Source of the DNA: JAJECS01 sp034428595
GTDB lineage: Bacteria > Chloroflexota > UBA11872
Assembly (NCBI GenBank): GCA_034428595.1
Contig: DAOUHO010000060.1
Coordinates: 1-8,202, forward strand
Direction: 5' to 3'
DNA length: 8,202 nt
Shown: positions 1 to 6,773 of the stretch, in pieces
Layout: the number at the start of each line of letters is the position of its first letter
Position numbering within the stretch: the first letter of the stretch is position 1
Notes under the pieces: model-generated
Told to the model about the DNA's origin: nothing
Database searches by the model: none
Seen by the model: only the letters and a program-made list of their open reading frames with translations
Position numbers and translations under genes: made by a program

Positions 1-564
1 CTCGATCGCGTCATGCACGTTGGCGGTGTTGGCCAGCGGCTCGCCCATGCCCATGAAGACGATGCGATCCGGCGCCGCGCCCGCCTGGCTCTCGCGCCGC
101 ACGTGGAGGAACTGGTCGACGATTTCCCCAACGCTGAGATTGCGGGTCAGTCCCAGCGTGCCGGTGGCGCAAAACGTGCACCCCATCGCGCATCCGGCTT
201 GGGAGCTGACGCAAACCGTCGTGGCGGAGCCGCGCTCGCTCGGCAACTGCACGGTTTCGAAGATGGTTCCGTCGGCGGTCCGAAAGAGGAAGGCTCGGGT
301 CCCGTCGGCGGCAACCCGGACGCGATCAGGGCTGATGCTGCTGAAGGCGAGCGCCCTGTCGAGGCGTTCGCGAAGCCGTCGCGGCAGCGGCGTGATTTCG
401 TCGAAGCCGCGGGCCGCGCCGTCATAGATTCCGCGACGGAACTGGTCGCGTCGGTAGCGGGGCTCGTCGGGCAGGAACCGAGAAAGCTCCGCATCGGAAA
501 TGGCGCTGGCCGCAAGCCGAGGGCCTCGCGCGCGCTTCCGGTCAGGTGGAACGTTGGTCGTCAC
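1..564 (-). CDS. rlmN: 23S rRNA (adenine-C2) methyltransferase RlmN, N-terminal part (gene runs off the left edge)
   Basis: Radical-SAM enzyme that methylates C2 of A2503 in 23S rRNA, and usually A37 of some tRNAs, in the cytoplasm. The 188 visible codons start at a GTG (564-562) and read MTTNVPPDRK. An accessory N-terminal region comes first, with the usual YRRDQFRRGIYDG stretch at about residues 37-49. The radical-SAM core follows, with the CxxxCxxC iron-sulfur ligands at C125, C129 and C132. The family's conserved upstream cysteine is C118. FMGMGEPLAN lies near the visible end. The catalytic methyl-carrying C-terminal cysteine is outside the window. A GGAG lies about 14 bases before the GTG, rather far for a ribosome site; no better in-frame start exists before the TAG that ends the upstream peptidase gene, 60 bases away. 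The N-terminal accessory domain makes RlmN more likely than its resistance relative Cfr. Confidence 0.95.
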   Translation of the reverse strand, partial: MTTNVPPDRKRARGPRLAASAISDAELSRFLPDEPRYRRDQFRRGIYDGAARGFDEITPLPRRLRERLDRALAFSSISPDRVRVAADGTRAFLFRTADGTIFETVQLPSERGSATTVCVSSQAGCAMGCTFCATGTLGLTRNLSVGEIVDQFLHVRRESQAGAAPDRIVFMGMGEPLANTANVHDAIE

Positions 565-624
565 GATCTCAGGTGTAACTCCGCGCGTCGTTCCGCACCC
601 ACGACCGCCCGTGACCCGGCCCGT

Positions 625-1356
625 CTAGCGCCGTCCCCCGGTTAAGGCCAGCAAGCGGAGCGCGAAATACACCACATGCATGAGCGCGATGAACATAGCC
701 GCCACGTAGGTCAAGGCCGCCGCGTCGAGCACCTTTTTCGCGTGCATGCGCTCGGGGCTGCTGACGACGCGCACCGACTCCATGAGCTTGAGCGCTCGTG
801 CGCTGGCGTTGAACTCCACCGGCAGCGTGATCAGCGAGAACACGAACGCGGTACTGAAGAGCAGCAGGCCTATGACGGCGACCGGAATCCCGATCTCGCT
901 CTGCAGGAAGCCGGCCATCAGGAAGCCCACGATCAGCAGCACGTAGCCAAACTTCGAGCCGAACGTGGTGACCGGCACCATGGCGCTGCGCATCACGAGC
1001 CAGGGATACCGAGTCTGGTCTTGGACGGCGTGGCCGGCCTCGTGCGCCGCGATGGCGACGGCCGCCAACGAATTGCTGTCGTAGACCCCCTCCGAAAGCC
1101 GCAGCACCTTGTGCCGTGGGTCGTAGTGGTCGGTCAGTTCTCCCGGCACGCGCCGGACTTCCACGTTGTAGAGGCCAACGGCATCCAGAATCCGCCGCGC
1201 GGCCATGGCCGCCGGCATGCCGGTTGACGAGACGACCTGGGAGTACTTCTGGTAGGTGCCGCGCACGCGCGATTGCGCCCACATCGCCAGGATGAAGGCT
1301 GGCCCAATGAGCACGATGTACCAGATGTCGAAAAAGGGGAAAAACACCGAAGCCAT
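625..1356 (-). CDS. Membrane zinc metallopeptidase, YugP / Zn_peptidase_2 family (downstream copy)
   Basis: A 243-residue membrane protein of the family usually annotated as zinc metallopeptidase (Bacillus YugP-like); its physiological substrate is not established. A hydrophobic N-terminal segment (about 10-27) precedes a soluble part with LTDHYDP (74-80) and the zinc motif HEAGH (105-109). Two hydrophobic segments (about 137-151 and 157-178) lead into LPVEFNASARA (178-188). E181 there sits in an ExxA pattern like the third zinc ligand of HtpX-type (M48) peptidases; that assignment is my inference. A last hydrophobic stretch covers about 219-239. The start is ATG at 1356-1354, with no clear ribosome site; a perfect 7-bp hairpin lies 6 bases upstream. 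It is paralogous to the gene 106 bases upstream. The family commonly neighbours fmt and rlmN in Firmicutes and Chloroflexota (from memory). A pyrimidine run in codons 4-9 encodes VFFPFF and keeps the frame open. Confidence 0.9.
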   Translation of the reverse strand: MASVFFPFFDIWYIVLIGPAFILAMWAQSRVRGTYQKYSQVVSSTGMPAAMAARRILDAVGLYNVEVRRVPGELTDHYDPRHKVLRLSEGVYDSNSLAAVAIAAHEAGHAVQDQTRYPWLVMRSAMVPVTTFGSKFGYVLLIVGFLMAGFLQSEIGIPVAVIGLLLFSTAFVFSLITLPVEFNASARALKLMESVRVVSSPERMHAKKVLDAAALTYVAAMFIALMHVVYFALRLLALTGGRR

Positions 1357-1362
1357 GCCCCG

Positions 1363-1380
1363 TGCGAACGGCGGTTCGCA
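1363..1380 (-). repeat. Perfect inverted repeat (7-bp stem, 4-base loop) in the leader of the second peptidase gene
   Basis: TGCGAAC and GTTCGCA flank GGCG on the plus strand, and the transcript can form the equivalent hairpin. It ends 6 bases before the ATG at 1356, over the place where a ribosome site would lie. No T-run follows in the direction of transcription, so it is not a classical intrinsic terminator. It could modulate initiation or be chance in GC-rich DNA. The rest of the 106-base gap holds no convincing promoter. Confidence 0.4.
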
Positions 1381-1462
1381 GCCTCACAGCCAGTCGCTCA
1401 AGATTAGCACCGGGGACTCGAGCGGCCCGTGCCAAATCTCCCCTTACGGGCGGCATTCGCAA

Positions 1463-2164
1463 TCACCGAATCCTTCCGAAACCGCGCAGCCCTCCAACAA
1501 GCATGCGCGCGAACGTGCCCACCAGCGACGCGAGATAGGTCAAGGCGGCGGCATGCAGAAGCTCACGGACACGCGGGCCTTCGGCTGCGGTGGTGATGCC
1601 CGACGCTTCGAGCGATCGCTGCGCGCGGCGGCTGGCATCCAGTTCAACCGGCAGCGCCACGGCGGCAAGCAGCAAGGCGAGCAACAGTCCAACGACGCCC
1701 GATGCCGCGATCGCGAATGCCGTGGGATGCCGCGTGGCGATACCGCCGACGAGCCCGGCCACCATGATCAGGGGCGCGATGGCGGCAAAGGCTGTTGCCG
1801 CCTTGGCCACGAGCACTCGCAGACGCAGCAACGGATGCCCCAGCGCGTCCTGCATGGCGTGGCCGACCTCATGTGCGGCAATGGCGACGGCGGCAATCGA
1901 GTCATCCGCGTAAACCGCTTCAGAAAGGCGCAGCTCGCGCCGCGCGGGGTCGTAGTGATCCGTCAGCGTTCCCGGAACCGCCGTTACCTTCACATCGCGC
2001 AGCCCGACCGACGCCAGCAGATAGCGCGCCGCCTGGTGAGCGGGTTGACCGAATGCAGAAACGATGTCCGCATGCCGCGCAAAGGTGTTGCGCACGCGGT
2101 ATTGCGCCCACATCACCGCCAGCATCGCCGCCAGCGGCACAGCCCCGGCCAGAATCACTGCCAC
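1463..2164 (-). CDS. Membrane zinc metallopeptidase, YugP / Zn_peptidase_2 family (upstream copy)
   Basis: A 233-residue paralogue of the next gene. Starting with GTG (2164-2162) it has a hydrophobic N-terminal segment (about 2-18), LTDHYDP (67-73), the zinc motif HEVGH (98-102), a hydrophobic pair (about 122-143 and 149-171), and LPVELDASRRA (171-181) with E174 as probable third zinc ligand. A final weakly hydrophobic stretch lies near 211-226. Over W19-D106 it aligns without gaps with W26-D113 of the other copy, with 53 of 88 positions identical by hand count, so both descend from one gene and both keep the metal site. The start lies 37 bases after the fmt stop, with GGGA about 7 bases ahead as a weak ribosome site. 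A second GTG at codon 3 is possible. An ATG 6 bases upstream is out of frame and stops after four codons. Function beyond membrane-bound zinc proteolysis is unknown. Confidence 0.88.
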   Translation of the reverse strand: MAVILAGAVPLAAMLAVMWAQYRVRNTFARHADIVSAFGQPAHQAARYLLASVGLRDVKVTAVPGTLTDHYDPARRELRLSEAVYADDSIAAVAIAAHEVGHAMQDALGHPLLRLRVLVAKAATAFAAIAPLIMVAGLVGGIATRHPTAFAIAASGVVGLLLALLLAAVALPVELDASRRAQRSLEASGITTAAEGPRVRELLHAAALTYLASLVGTFARMLVGGLRGFGRIR

Positions 2165-2201
2165 GGCATTTCCCGGCGTCGCGTCGCAGCCGCGTCCAAA
2201 T

Positions 2202-3167
2202 CTAGCTCGCGGGACGCGTCAGCGGCGGCCGGGGCGATGGCGGTGGCTCGCCCCACATCGCCCGCACGAGTGCGCCGTAGCCGTTGGCAAAGGCGCGCGC
2301 CGACATTTCCTGGCGGCCTTCCGGCTGCAGCCGGGTCAGACGCAACGAGCCGGAGCCACAGCCAACGATGAGCGAGTCGCCATCGAGCGACGCGCGGCCG
2401 ACCGGTGTGTCCTCCGCCATGGGCAGATCCATTTCCGCCACGACGACGCGCTGGCCGTCAACCCGCACGAAGGCTCCCGGCCACGGTTGAAATGCGCGCC
2501 ACTGGTCGAAGAGCGCGCGTGCCGGGCGGCGCAGGTCCAACTCCCCGTCGGCTCGCTCTAGCGGCCGGGTGACGGTGGCGGCTCCGGAATCTTGCGGCTG
2601 CGCCGTCACGCGTCCGGCGACCCACGCGTCTAACGTCTCGTCCAGCAGTTCGGCGCCTGCATCGGCGAGCCGGTCGTGCAGGGCAGGCGACGTGTCACGC
2701 GGACCGATGGACACCTCGCGCGCGGCGATCACCGGCCCCGAGTCCAGCCCCGCATCCATGCGCATCAGCGTCACGCCCGTGCGAGCCCGCCCATCGTGGA
2801 TCGCCGCCTGAATCGGGGATGCGCCTCGATACTCCGGTAGCAACGATGGATGCAGGTTCACCACGCCCGCCGGGGCCAAGTCGAGCAGCGGCCCGTGCAA
2901 CAGGCGACCGTAGGCGACGACCACCAATACCTCAGGTCGCGCCGCTCGAATGCGCTCCAGGCTCGCCGCCTCGTTCGGATTGGAGGGCTGCATGGTCGGG
3001 AGCCCCAACTCCCGCGCCAGGCCGATCACCGCAGGCGTGCGATCGACGCCCCGACGGCCCGCCGGCCGATCGGGCTGCGAGACGACCAATTCCACGACAC
3101 TTCGGGCGTGCAGCCGACGCAGCGACGGCAGCGCGAATTCCGGTGTTCCGAAGAAGACAATCCGCAT
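2202..3167 (-). CDS. fmt: Methionyl-tRNA formyltransferase
   Basis: Transfers a formyl group from 10-formyl-tetrahydrofolate to the amino group of initiator Met-tRNA in the cytoplasm. The 321 residues begin MRIVFFGTPEFA, the family's standard N-terminus. The formyltransferase domain spans about 1-200. It carries the tRNA-binding loop QPDRPAGRRG (31-40), the core VNLHPSLLPEYRGASPIQ (103-120) and MDAGLDSGPV (137-146). N104, H106 and D142 correspond to the catalytic Asn-His-Asp of the family. The C-terminal OB-like domain (about 207-305) begins after the VTRPLERADGELD segment, and a proline-rich tail ends the protein. Length is close to the usual 310-320. The ATG at 3167-3165 is 39 bases after the def stop, with no strong ribosome site, so translation may be coupled to def. 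Adjacent def removes the formyl group this enzyme adds. Confidence 0.97.
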   Translation of the reverse strand: MRIVFFGTPEFALPSLRRLHARSVVELVVSQPDRPAGRRGVDRTPAVIGLARELGLPTMQPSNPNEAASLERIRAARPEVLVVVAYGRLLHGPLLDLAPAGVVNLHPSLLPEYRGASPIQAAIHDGRARTGVTLMRMDAGLDSGPVIAAREVSIGPRDTSPALHDRLADAGAELLDETLDAWVAGRVTAQPQDSGAATVTRPLERADGELDLRRPARALFDQWRAFQPWPGAFVRVDGQRVVVAEMDLPMAEDTPVGRASLDGDSLIVGCGSGSLRLTRLQPEGRQEMSARAFANGYGALVRAMWGEPPPSPRPPLTRPAS

Positions 3168-3206
3168 GCCGTCAGCCGCCCCGTCTTGTGTGCCGCCGCG
3201 GCATTC

Positions 3207-3707
3207 CTAAGACGCCCGCAGGCGCCGCGCCTCGTCGGAAGCGGGATCTACGAACCGCAGGGCATCCGGATCGGTCAGCCGGTCGGTGAAGATCACGCCG
3301 TCGAGGTGGTCGATCTCGTGCTGGATCGCGCGCGCCAGGAGCCCGGTCGCCTCGCGCCGCAGCGGTTGACCTCTGGCGTCCAGCGCACGCACCCGAATGT
3401 TCAGCGCGCGTTCCACGGGTCCGTACCAGTTGGGCAGGCTCAGACAGCCCTCGTCGGCGACTTCCGAACCACTGGACGAGACGATTTCGGGATTCACCAG
3501 CGCCAGCCGGTCGCCGTCAACGCCCACCACGACCAGCCGCCAGGGGCGCCCGATCTGGTTGGCCGCCACGCCCACGGCCTGATGATGGTCCATGGTGGCG
3601 AACATGTCGTCGATCATGCGGCGAATGCCCGGAGTCACGCTGCGAATGCGGCTGGACTTGCGCCGCAGCATGGGATGGTCGACCGGTAGCACTGGAAGGG
3701 CAGGCAT
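3207..3707 (-). CDS. def: Peptide deformylase
   Basis: Metal-dependent hydrolase that removes the N-formyl group from nascent proteins at the ribosome exit. The 166 residues match the usual length. All three family motifs are visible: motif 1 as AVGVAANQ (44-51), motif 2 as EGCLS (86-90), and motif 3 as HEIDH (130-134). C88, H130 and H134 are the expected metal ligands and E131 the catalytic glutamate. Motif 1 normally begins with glycine (GxGxAAxQ); here that first position is A44 (codon GCC), an unusual but conservative change. The ATG at 3707-3705 lies 10 bases after the priA TAA. The leader is A-rich (AAACAAAGCAA), unlike the surrounding DNA, and lacks a Shine-Dalgarno match, so translational coupling with priA is likely. 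fmt follows 39 bases downstream. Confidence 0.97.
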   Translation of the reverse strand: MPALPVLPVDHPMLRRKSSRIRSVTPGIRRMIDDMFATMDHHQAVGVAANQIGRPWRLVVVGVDGDRLALVNPEIVSSSGSEVADEGCLSLPNWYGPVERALNIRVRALDARGQPLRREATGLLARAIQHEIDHLDGVIFTDRLTDPDALRFVDPASDEARRLRAS

Positions 3708-3717
3708 TTGCTTTGTT

Positions 3718-6120
3718 TTATGTCAACTCGATGGGATCGACGTCAATCGTCCAGCCACGGTGCAACTCCGGAAGGACCTTTCGGGCATCCGCGCCAAAGA
3801 GCAAGAGTTGCCATACATATTGCCCCCGCCGCCGGTGCAACGCAGCCGGCGCGGGTCCGAGGATTTCAAGATCCAGCGGCTCGGCGGCGCCGGCGAGGGT
3901 CTCCAGCTCCCTCCGCGCCCGCCGCGCTTCCGCCGCCGCTCGATCATCGTCGGCATGGGCGAAGGTGGCGCGCGCCACCGGACGAAACGGCGGCAGCCCT
4001 TCGGCCTGGCGCTCCTCCAGCTCCGCGCGGAAAAAATGCCGGTAGTCGTCGGTTTGCAGCGCCTGGGTGACGTGGTGGCGCGGCATCAGCGTCTGCACCA
4101 CCATGCGGGCGTCGTCCTCACCGCCGGCGACGAGCCGCCGCAGCCGCATGAGGTTGATGAACACCCGTTCCGGCGCCAGGAAATCGGGAAACCGGAGTCC
4201 CACGTCGGCCTGCACGATGCCCAGCAACGATGCGCGCAGGGCCTCGCCGAACCCTGCGAGTCGTTGCGTGCCGACCAGCACGTCCACGCCCGCGCGTCGC
4301 TCGAAGGCGCTCGCCGCCGCCTCGACGTCACGCGCCGAGCGGTCGCTATCCACACGCTCGACGCGGGATCTGGGAAACAGGTGGCTCACCGCCTCCGCGA
4401 CGGCCTCGGTGCCGTATCCCCACAGCCGCAAGCGGCGGCCGTGGCACACGGGGCAAGAGCGCGGCGGGGCTTCGCGCCAGTTGCACACGTGGCACTGCAA
4501 GCTCGCCGCGTCCCGATGCTGGACCAAGCCCGTGCTGCAGCGCGGGCAGCCAAACACATGTCCACAGTCGCGGCAGACGGTGAGCGTCGCCGTGCCCCGG
4601 CGATTGACATAGAGCACCGCGCGTCCGTTGTCTTCAAGAACTCCTCGCAGGGCCTCGAACAGGCGCCGCGAGATGACGCCATGACGGCCCAGGCATACCG
4701 CGCGGCGCATATCGACCACGTCAACGCCGCCGCTCGGCTGCGGCGTCGCCTCACAAGACCGCGCGCTGACAAGACGCGATCGCTCGACCTCAACGTCGTA
4801 GAACGACTGCACGCTTGGCGTCTCCGTTCCAAGCACGAGCGGACAGCCGCTCAGTTCGGCCAGGCGCCTCGCCACGACGCGCGCGTGGTAGCGCGGCGCC
4901 TGGCGGTGCTTGTGACCCACATCCTCCTCGCGGTCCACGATGACGATTCCCGGCGTCGACACCGGGGCGTAAAGGGACGCGCGCGTTCCGACGAGGACGT
5001 CCACCGCTCCGCTTTGCACGGCCATCCACAGCGCGATGCGCTCGGCCGGCGTCCGTGCTCGTCCGACCTCAGCGACCTTCGCCGCGACTCGCGGCGCCAG
5101 CCAGTCGGCCAGGCGGGCCGACGTGCGGACGTCGGGGGCGATCGCCAGAGCCTGCCGCCCAGCGCCCACCGCCCGCTCGATCAGCTGCGCGTAGATGGAC
5201 CAGCGATCGGATTCGTCACCCTGAACGATGCCGGCGTCCGTGTCGCCACTCTCAAGCATGGGGTTCATCTGCCGCCAGGCCGCCGCGTCGAATTCCACGC
5301 CGGGCGTCGCCGCAGGCCCCGTGACATCGACGAGGTATGGAGTCTTCGCGCGTCGCTCGACGCGGGCGAGCCCGCGCATGACTAGCGCGCGCAAGATTGG
5401 CTGGCTGACTCCGGCCGTGCGCAGCGCCTGCGACACAGGCACGGGCGCCTCGGCGGCCTTGAGCACCCGCCACAGGTCACGTTGCCTGGGCGCGCGAGCC
5501 AGCTGCGCGTCGACGGCACCGGCGTCATCGACCGCAGCCGCGCGCACCATTCGCTCGCCCGCCGGCTGTGGCAGGTGCAGGGAAATGCGCCGGTTGACAA
5601 GCCCCATCGCTACGAGCCGGCGAACTCCCGCCCGGGCGGCCGTCTTTCCGGCAATGCGACGGATCTCGGCCTCGGACGCTTCCCCGCGTTGGCGGATCAG
5701 TTCCAGGGTCCGAGACTCCGCCGGGGCCAACGCGACCTGCGGTTGGCCGCCGTCGTCCGCCGGCACATAGGTCGATCGCAGATGCCGCGCAAGTCCCGGC
5801 GGCGCCGCAAGGTTCACCGCGGTCAGGATCGGCGCCGCATAGCGACGCGCCGTCCACTCCACGAGCTCGCGATGGACGGCGTCCAGGACCTCCGCATCCC
5901 AGATGATGTCGAAAATGGGACGGGTCGCCTCGACCGGCGACACGTCGCGCACGCCCATCACGATTGCGTGCGATTGGCGGGCGCCGAACGGCACCAGCAC
6001 CAATTGCCCAGGCCGCACTCGCCCTTCGAGGTCTGCCGGAATCTCGTAGTGAAAGGTCTGCGCGCCGCGCACGTCGCCCGCGGCGACGACGACTTCCGCG
6101 AAGCTCCGCGCAGCCGTCAC
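3718..6120 (-). CDS. priA: PriA-like replication restart protein (primosomal protein N') with degenerate helicase motifs
   Basis: PriA recognises stalled forks and starts primosome reloading. The 800 residues show the complete PriA plan. An N-terminal 3'-DNA-binding domain covers about 5-105 (FAEVVVAAG, FHYEIP, GQLVLVPFGAR). A winged-helix-like region (about 130-265) and helicase lobe 1 (about 275-440) follow. Next come the zinc region, with eight cysteines (516, 519, 525, 528, 543, 546, 556, 559), lobe 2 (about 565-680) and the C-terminal domain (EILGPAPA, W, DVDPIEL at the end). The ATPase motifs are lost: Walker A is replaced by GDESDRWS (301-308, no lysine), DEEH by DREE (396-399), SAT by TET (432-434), and the RAGR of motif VI by a stretch around RRLVAGG (661-667). 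It is therefore probably not an active helicase, as reported for actinobacterial PriA. The GTG at 6120-6118 overlaps the gmk stop by 4 bases (GTGA); a longer open frame upstream is only gmk shadow. Confidence 0.92.
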   Translation of the reverse strand: MTAARSFAEVVVAAGDVRGAQTFHYEIPADLEGRVRPGQLVLVPFGARQSHAIVMGVRDVSPVEATRPIFDIIWDAEVLDAVHRELVEWTARRYAAPILTAVNLAAPPGLARHLRSTYVPADDGGQPQVALAPAESRTLELIRQRGEASEAEIRRIAGKTAARAGVRRLVAMGLVNRRISLHLPQPAGERMVRAAAVDDAGAVDAQLARAPRQRDLWRVLKAAEAPVPVSQALRTAGVSQPILRALVMRGLARVERRAKTPYLVDVTGPAATPGVEFDAAAWRQMNPMLESGDTDAGIVQGDESDRWSIYAQLIERAVGAGRQALAIAPDVRTSARLADWLAPRVAAKVAEVGRARTPAERIALWMAVQSGAVDVLVGTRASLYAPVSTPGIVIVDREEDVGHKHRQAPRYHARVVARRLAELSGCPLVLGTETPSVQSFYDVEVERSRLVSARSCEATPQPSGGVDVVDMRRAVCLGRHGVISRRLFEALRGVLEDNGRAVLYVNRRGTATLTVCRDCGHVFGCPRCSTGLVQHRDAASLQCHVCNWREAPPRSCPVCHGRRLRLWGYGTEAVAEAVSHLFPRSRVERVDSDRSARDVEAAASAFERRAGVDVLVGTQRLAGFGEALRASLLGIVQADVGLRFPDFLAPERVFINLMRLRRLVAGGEDDARMVVQTLMPRHHVTQALQTDDYRHFFRAELEERQAEGLPPFRPVARATFAHADDDRAAAEARRARRELETLAGAAEPLDLEILGPAPAALHRRRGQYVWQLLLFGADARKVLPELHRGWTIDVDPIELT

Positions 6121-6773
6121 GGCTCGACGGGAGGATCGCTCCAGGGACGCAGCGTCGCGGGGTCCACTCGCCGCGGGGGCTCCCGCAGCCGCTCGGCTTC
6201 GACGATGGTCCAGACCTGGTCCGCGGCGGCCTCGAGCTCGCCCGTGGCGTTGGGCACCCGGTAGTCCGCCCGGGAGGCAAAGTCCATTTCGAAATCGAGC
6301 ATGGCCTGGAGCCGCCGTCCGGCCTCGTCCGGCGACTCGGTGCCGCGTTCTCGGATGCGCCGCACCGCCTCCTCGACCGACGGCGGTTCGATGAAGATCA
6401 CGATGGCCTCCGGCACAAGGCGCTGCAGCTCGCGCGCACCCTGCACGTCCAGCCGCAGCACGACGTCCAAGCCGGCTGTAAGCGGTTCCTGAACCTGATG
6501 CAGCGGAGTGCCGTAGAGCCGCCCGTAGACGCGCGCCGTTTCCAGGAACCACCCCGAGCGTAGGCGCGACTCAAATTCGGCCGGTTCGAGAAAGAAGTGA
6601 TCGCGGCCGTCGACCTCACCCTCGCGCGGCGCGCGCGTGACCGCGGTCGTCACCCACGCCAGGTCGACACCGCGTCCCCGCAGGGTGCGGAGCACACTGT
6701 CCTTGCCCGCCGCCGTCGGCGCCGTCACCAAGAAGAGCAGGCCGCGTGGCGGTGGGTCGGCGTCACGGCTCAT
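6117..6773 (-). CDS. gmk: Guanylate kinase
   Basis: Phosphorylates GMP to GDP with ATP, in purine nucleotide synthesis in the cytoplasm. The 218 residues contain a P-loop (APTAAGKDS, 18-26), the GMP-binding lid VTRAPREGEVDG (45-56), LETARVYGRLYGTP (77-90), LDVQGA (108-113) and the adenine-side RERGTESP region (about 130-137). E78, Y87, T89 and D109 match GMP-site positions of characterised enzymes. The P-loop departs from the usual GPSGVGKS/T: the first Gly is A18, and D25 follows K24. GK-D also occurs in related PhnN kinases and, as I recall, in Chloroflexota Gmk, so activity is likely. The lid tyrosine is H59. The GMP-binding blocks favour Gmk over PhnN. The ATG (6773-6771) overlaps the prmC TGA by 4 bases (ATGA), and the gmk stop overlaps the priA start, indicating coupled translation. 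The rpoZ and coaBC genes that often follow gmk are absent here. Confidence 0.93.
   Translation of the reverse strand: MSRDADPPPRGLLFLVTAPTAAGKDSVLRTLRGRGVDLAWVTTAVTRAPREGEVDGRDHFFLEPAEFESRLRSGWFLETARVYGRLYGTPLHQVQEPLTAGLDVVLRLDVQGARELQRLVPEAIVIFIEPPSVEEAVRRIRERGTESPDEAGRRLQAMLDFEMDFASRADYRVPNATGELEAAADQVWTIVEAERLREPPRRVDPATLRPWSDPPVEP

Noticed and set aside
565..624. Possible terminator or promoter between the peptidase and rlmN
   Set aside because: The 60 bases contain no stem followed by a T-run and no convincing -35/-10 pair; only loosely repeated ACGGGC bases are present.
13..645. A 210-codon plus-strand open frame opposite rlmN
   Set aside because: The opposite strand encodes the RlmN CxxxCxxC core; this frame has no family features.
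1331..1346. Mirror-like oligopyrimidine run (TTTTTCCCCTTTTT on the coding strand) at the start of the second peptidase gene, considered as a slippage or phase-variation site
   Set aside because: The runs are only four to five bases long, the frame is intact, and the codons give a normal Phe/Pro membrane segment.
1256..2371. A 371-codon plus-strand open frame across both peptidase genes and the fmt end
   Set aside because: It crosses three real gene boundaries on the other strand and shows no domain; low-complexity Arg/His/Gln content marks it as shadow.
3592..5385. A 597-codon open frame on the plus strand opposite priA and part of def
   Set aside because: The minus-strand PriA and Def motifs are unmistakable. 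The plus-strand product is rich in Arg, His, Ala and Gln, has no recognisable domain, and is the expected antisense shadow in GC-rich coding DNA.
3718..6120. priA as a pseudogene because its helicase motifs are missing
   Set aside because: The frame is uninterrupted over 800 codons, and the end domains and all zinc cysteines are conserved, which points to a functional non-helicase protein.
6121..6552. N-terminal extension of the priA frame to 944 codons
   Set aside because: The extra 144 codons lie entirely within gmk in another frame and lack PriA similarity; the protein begins properly at the GTG overlapping the gmk stop.
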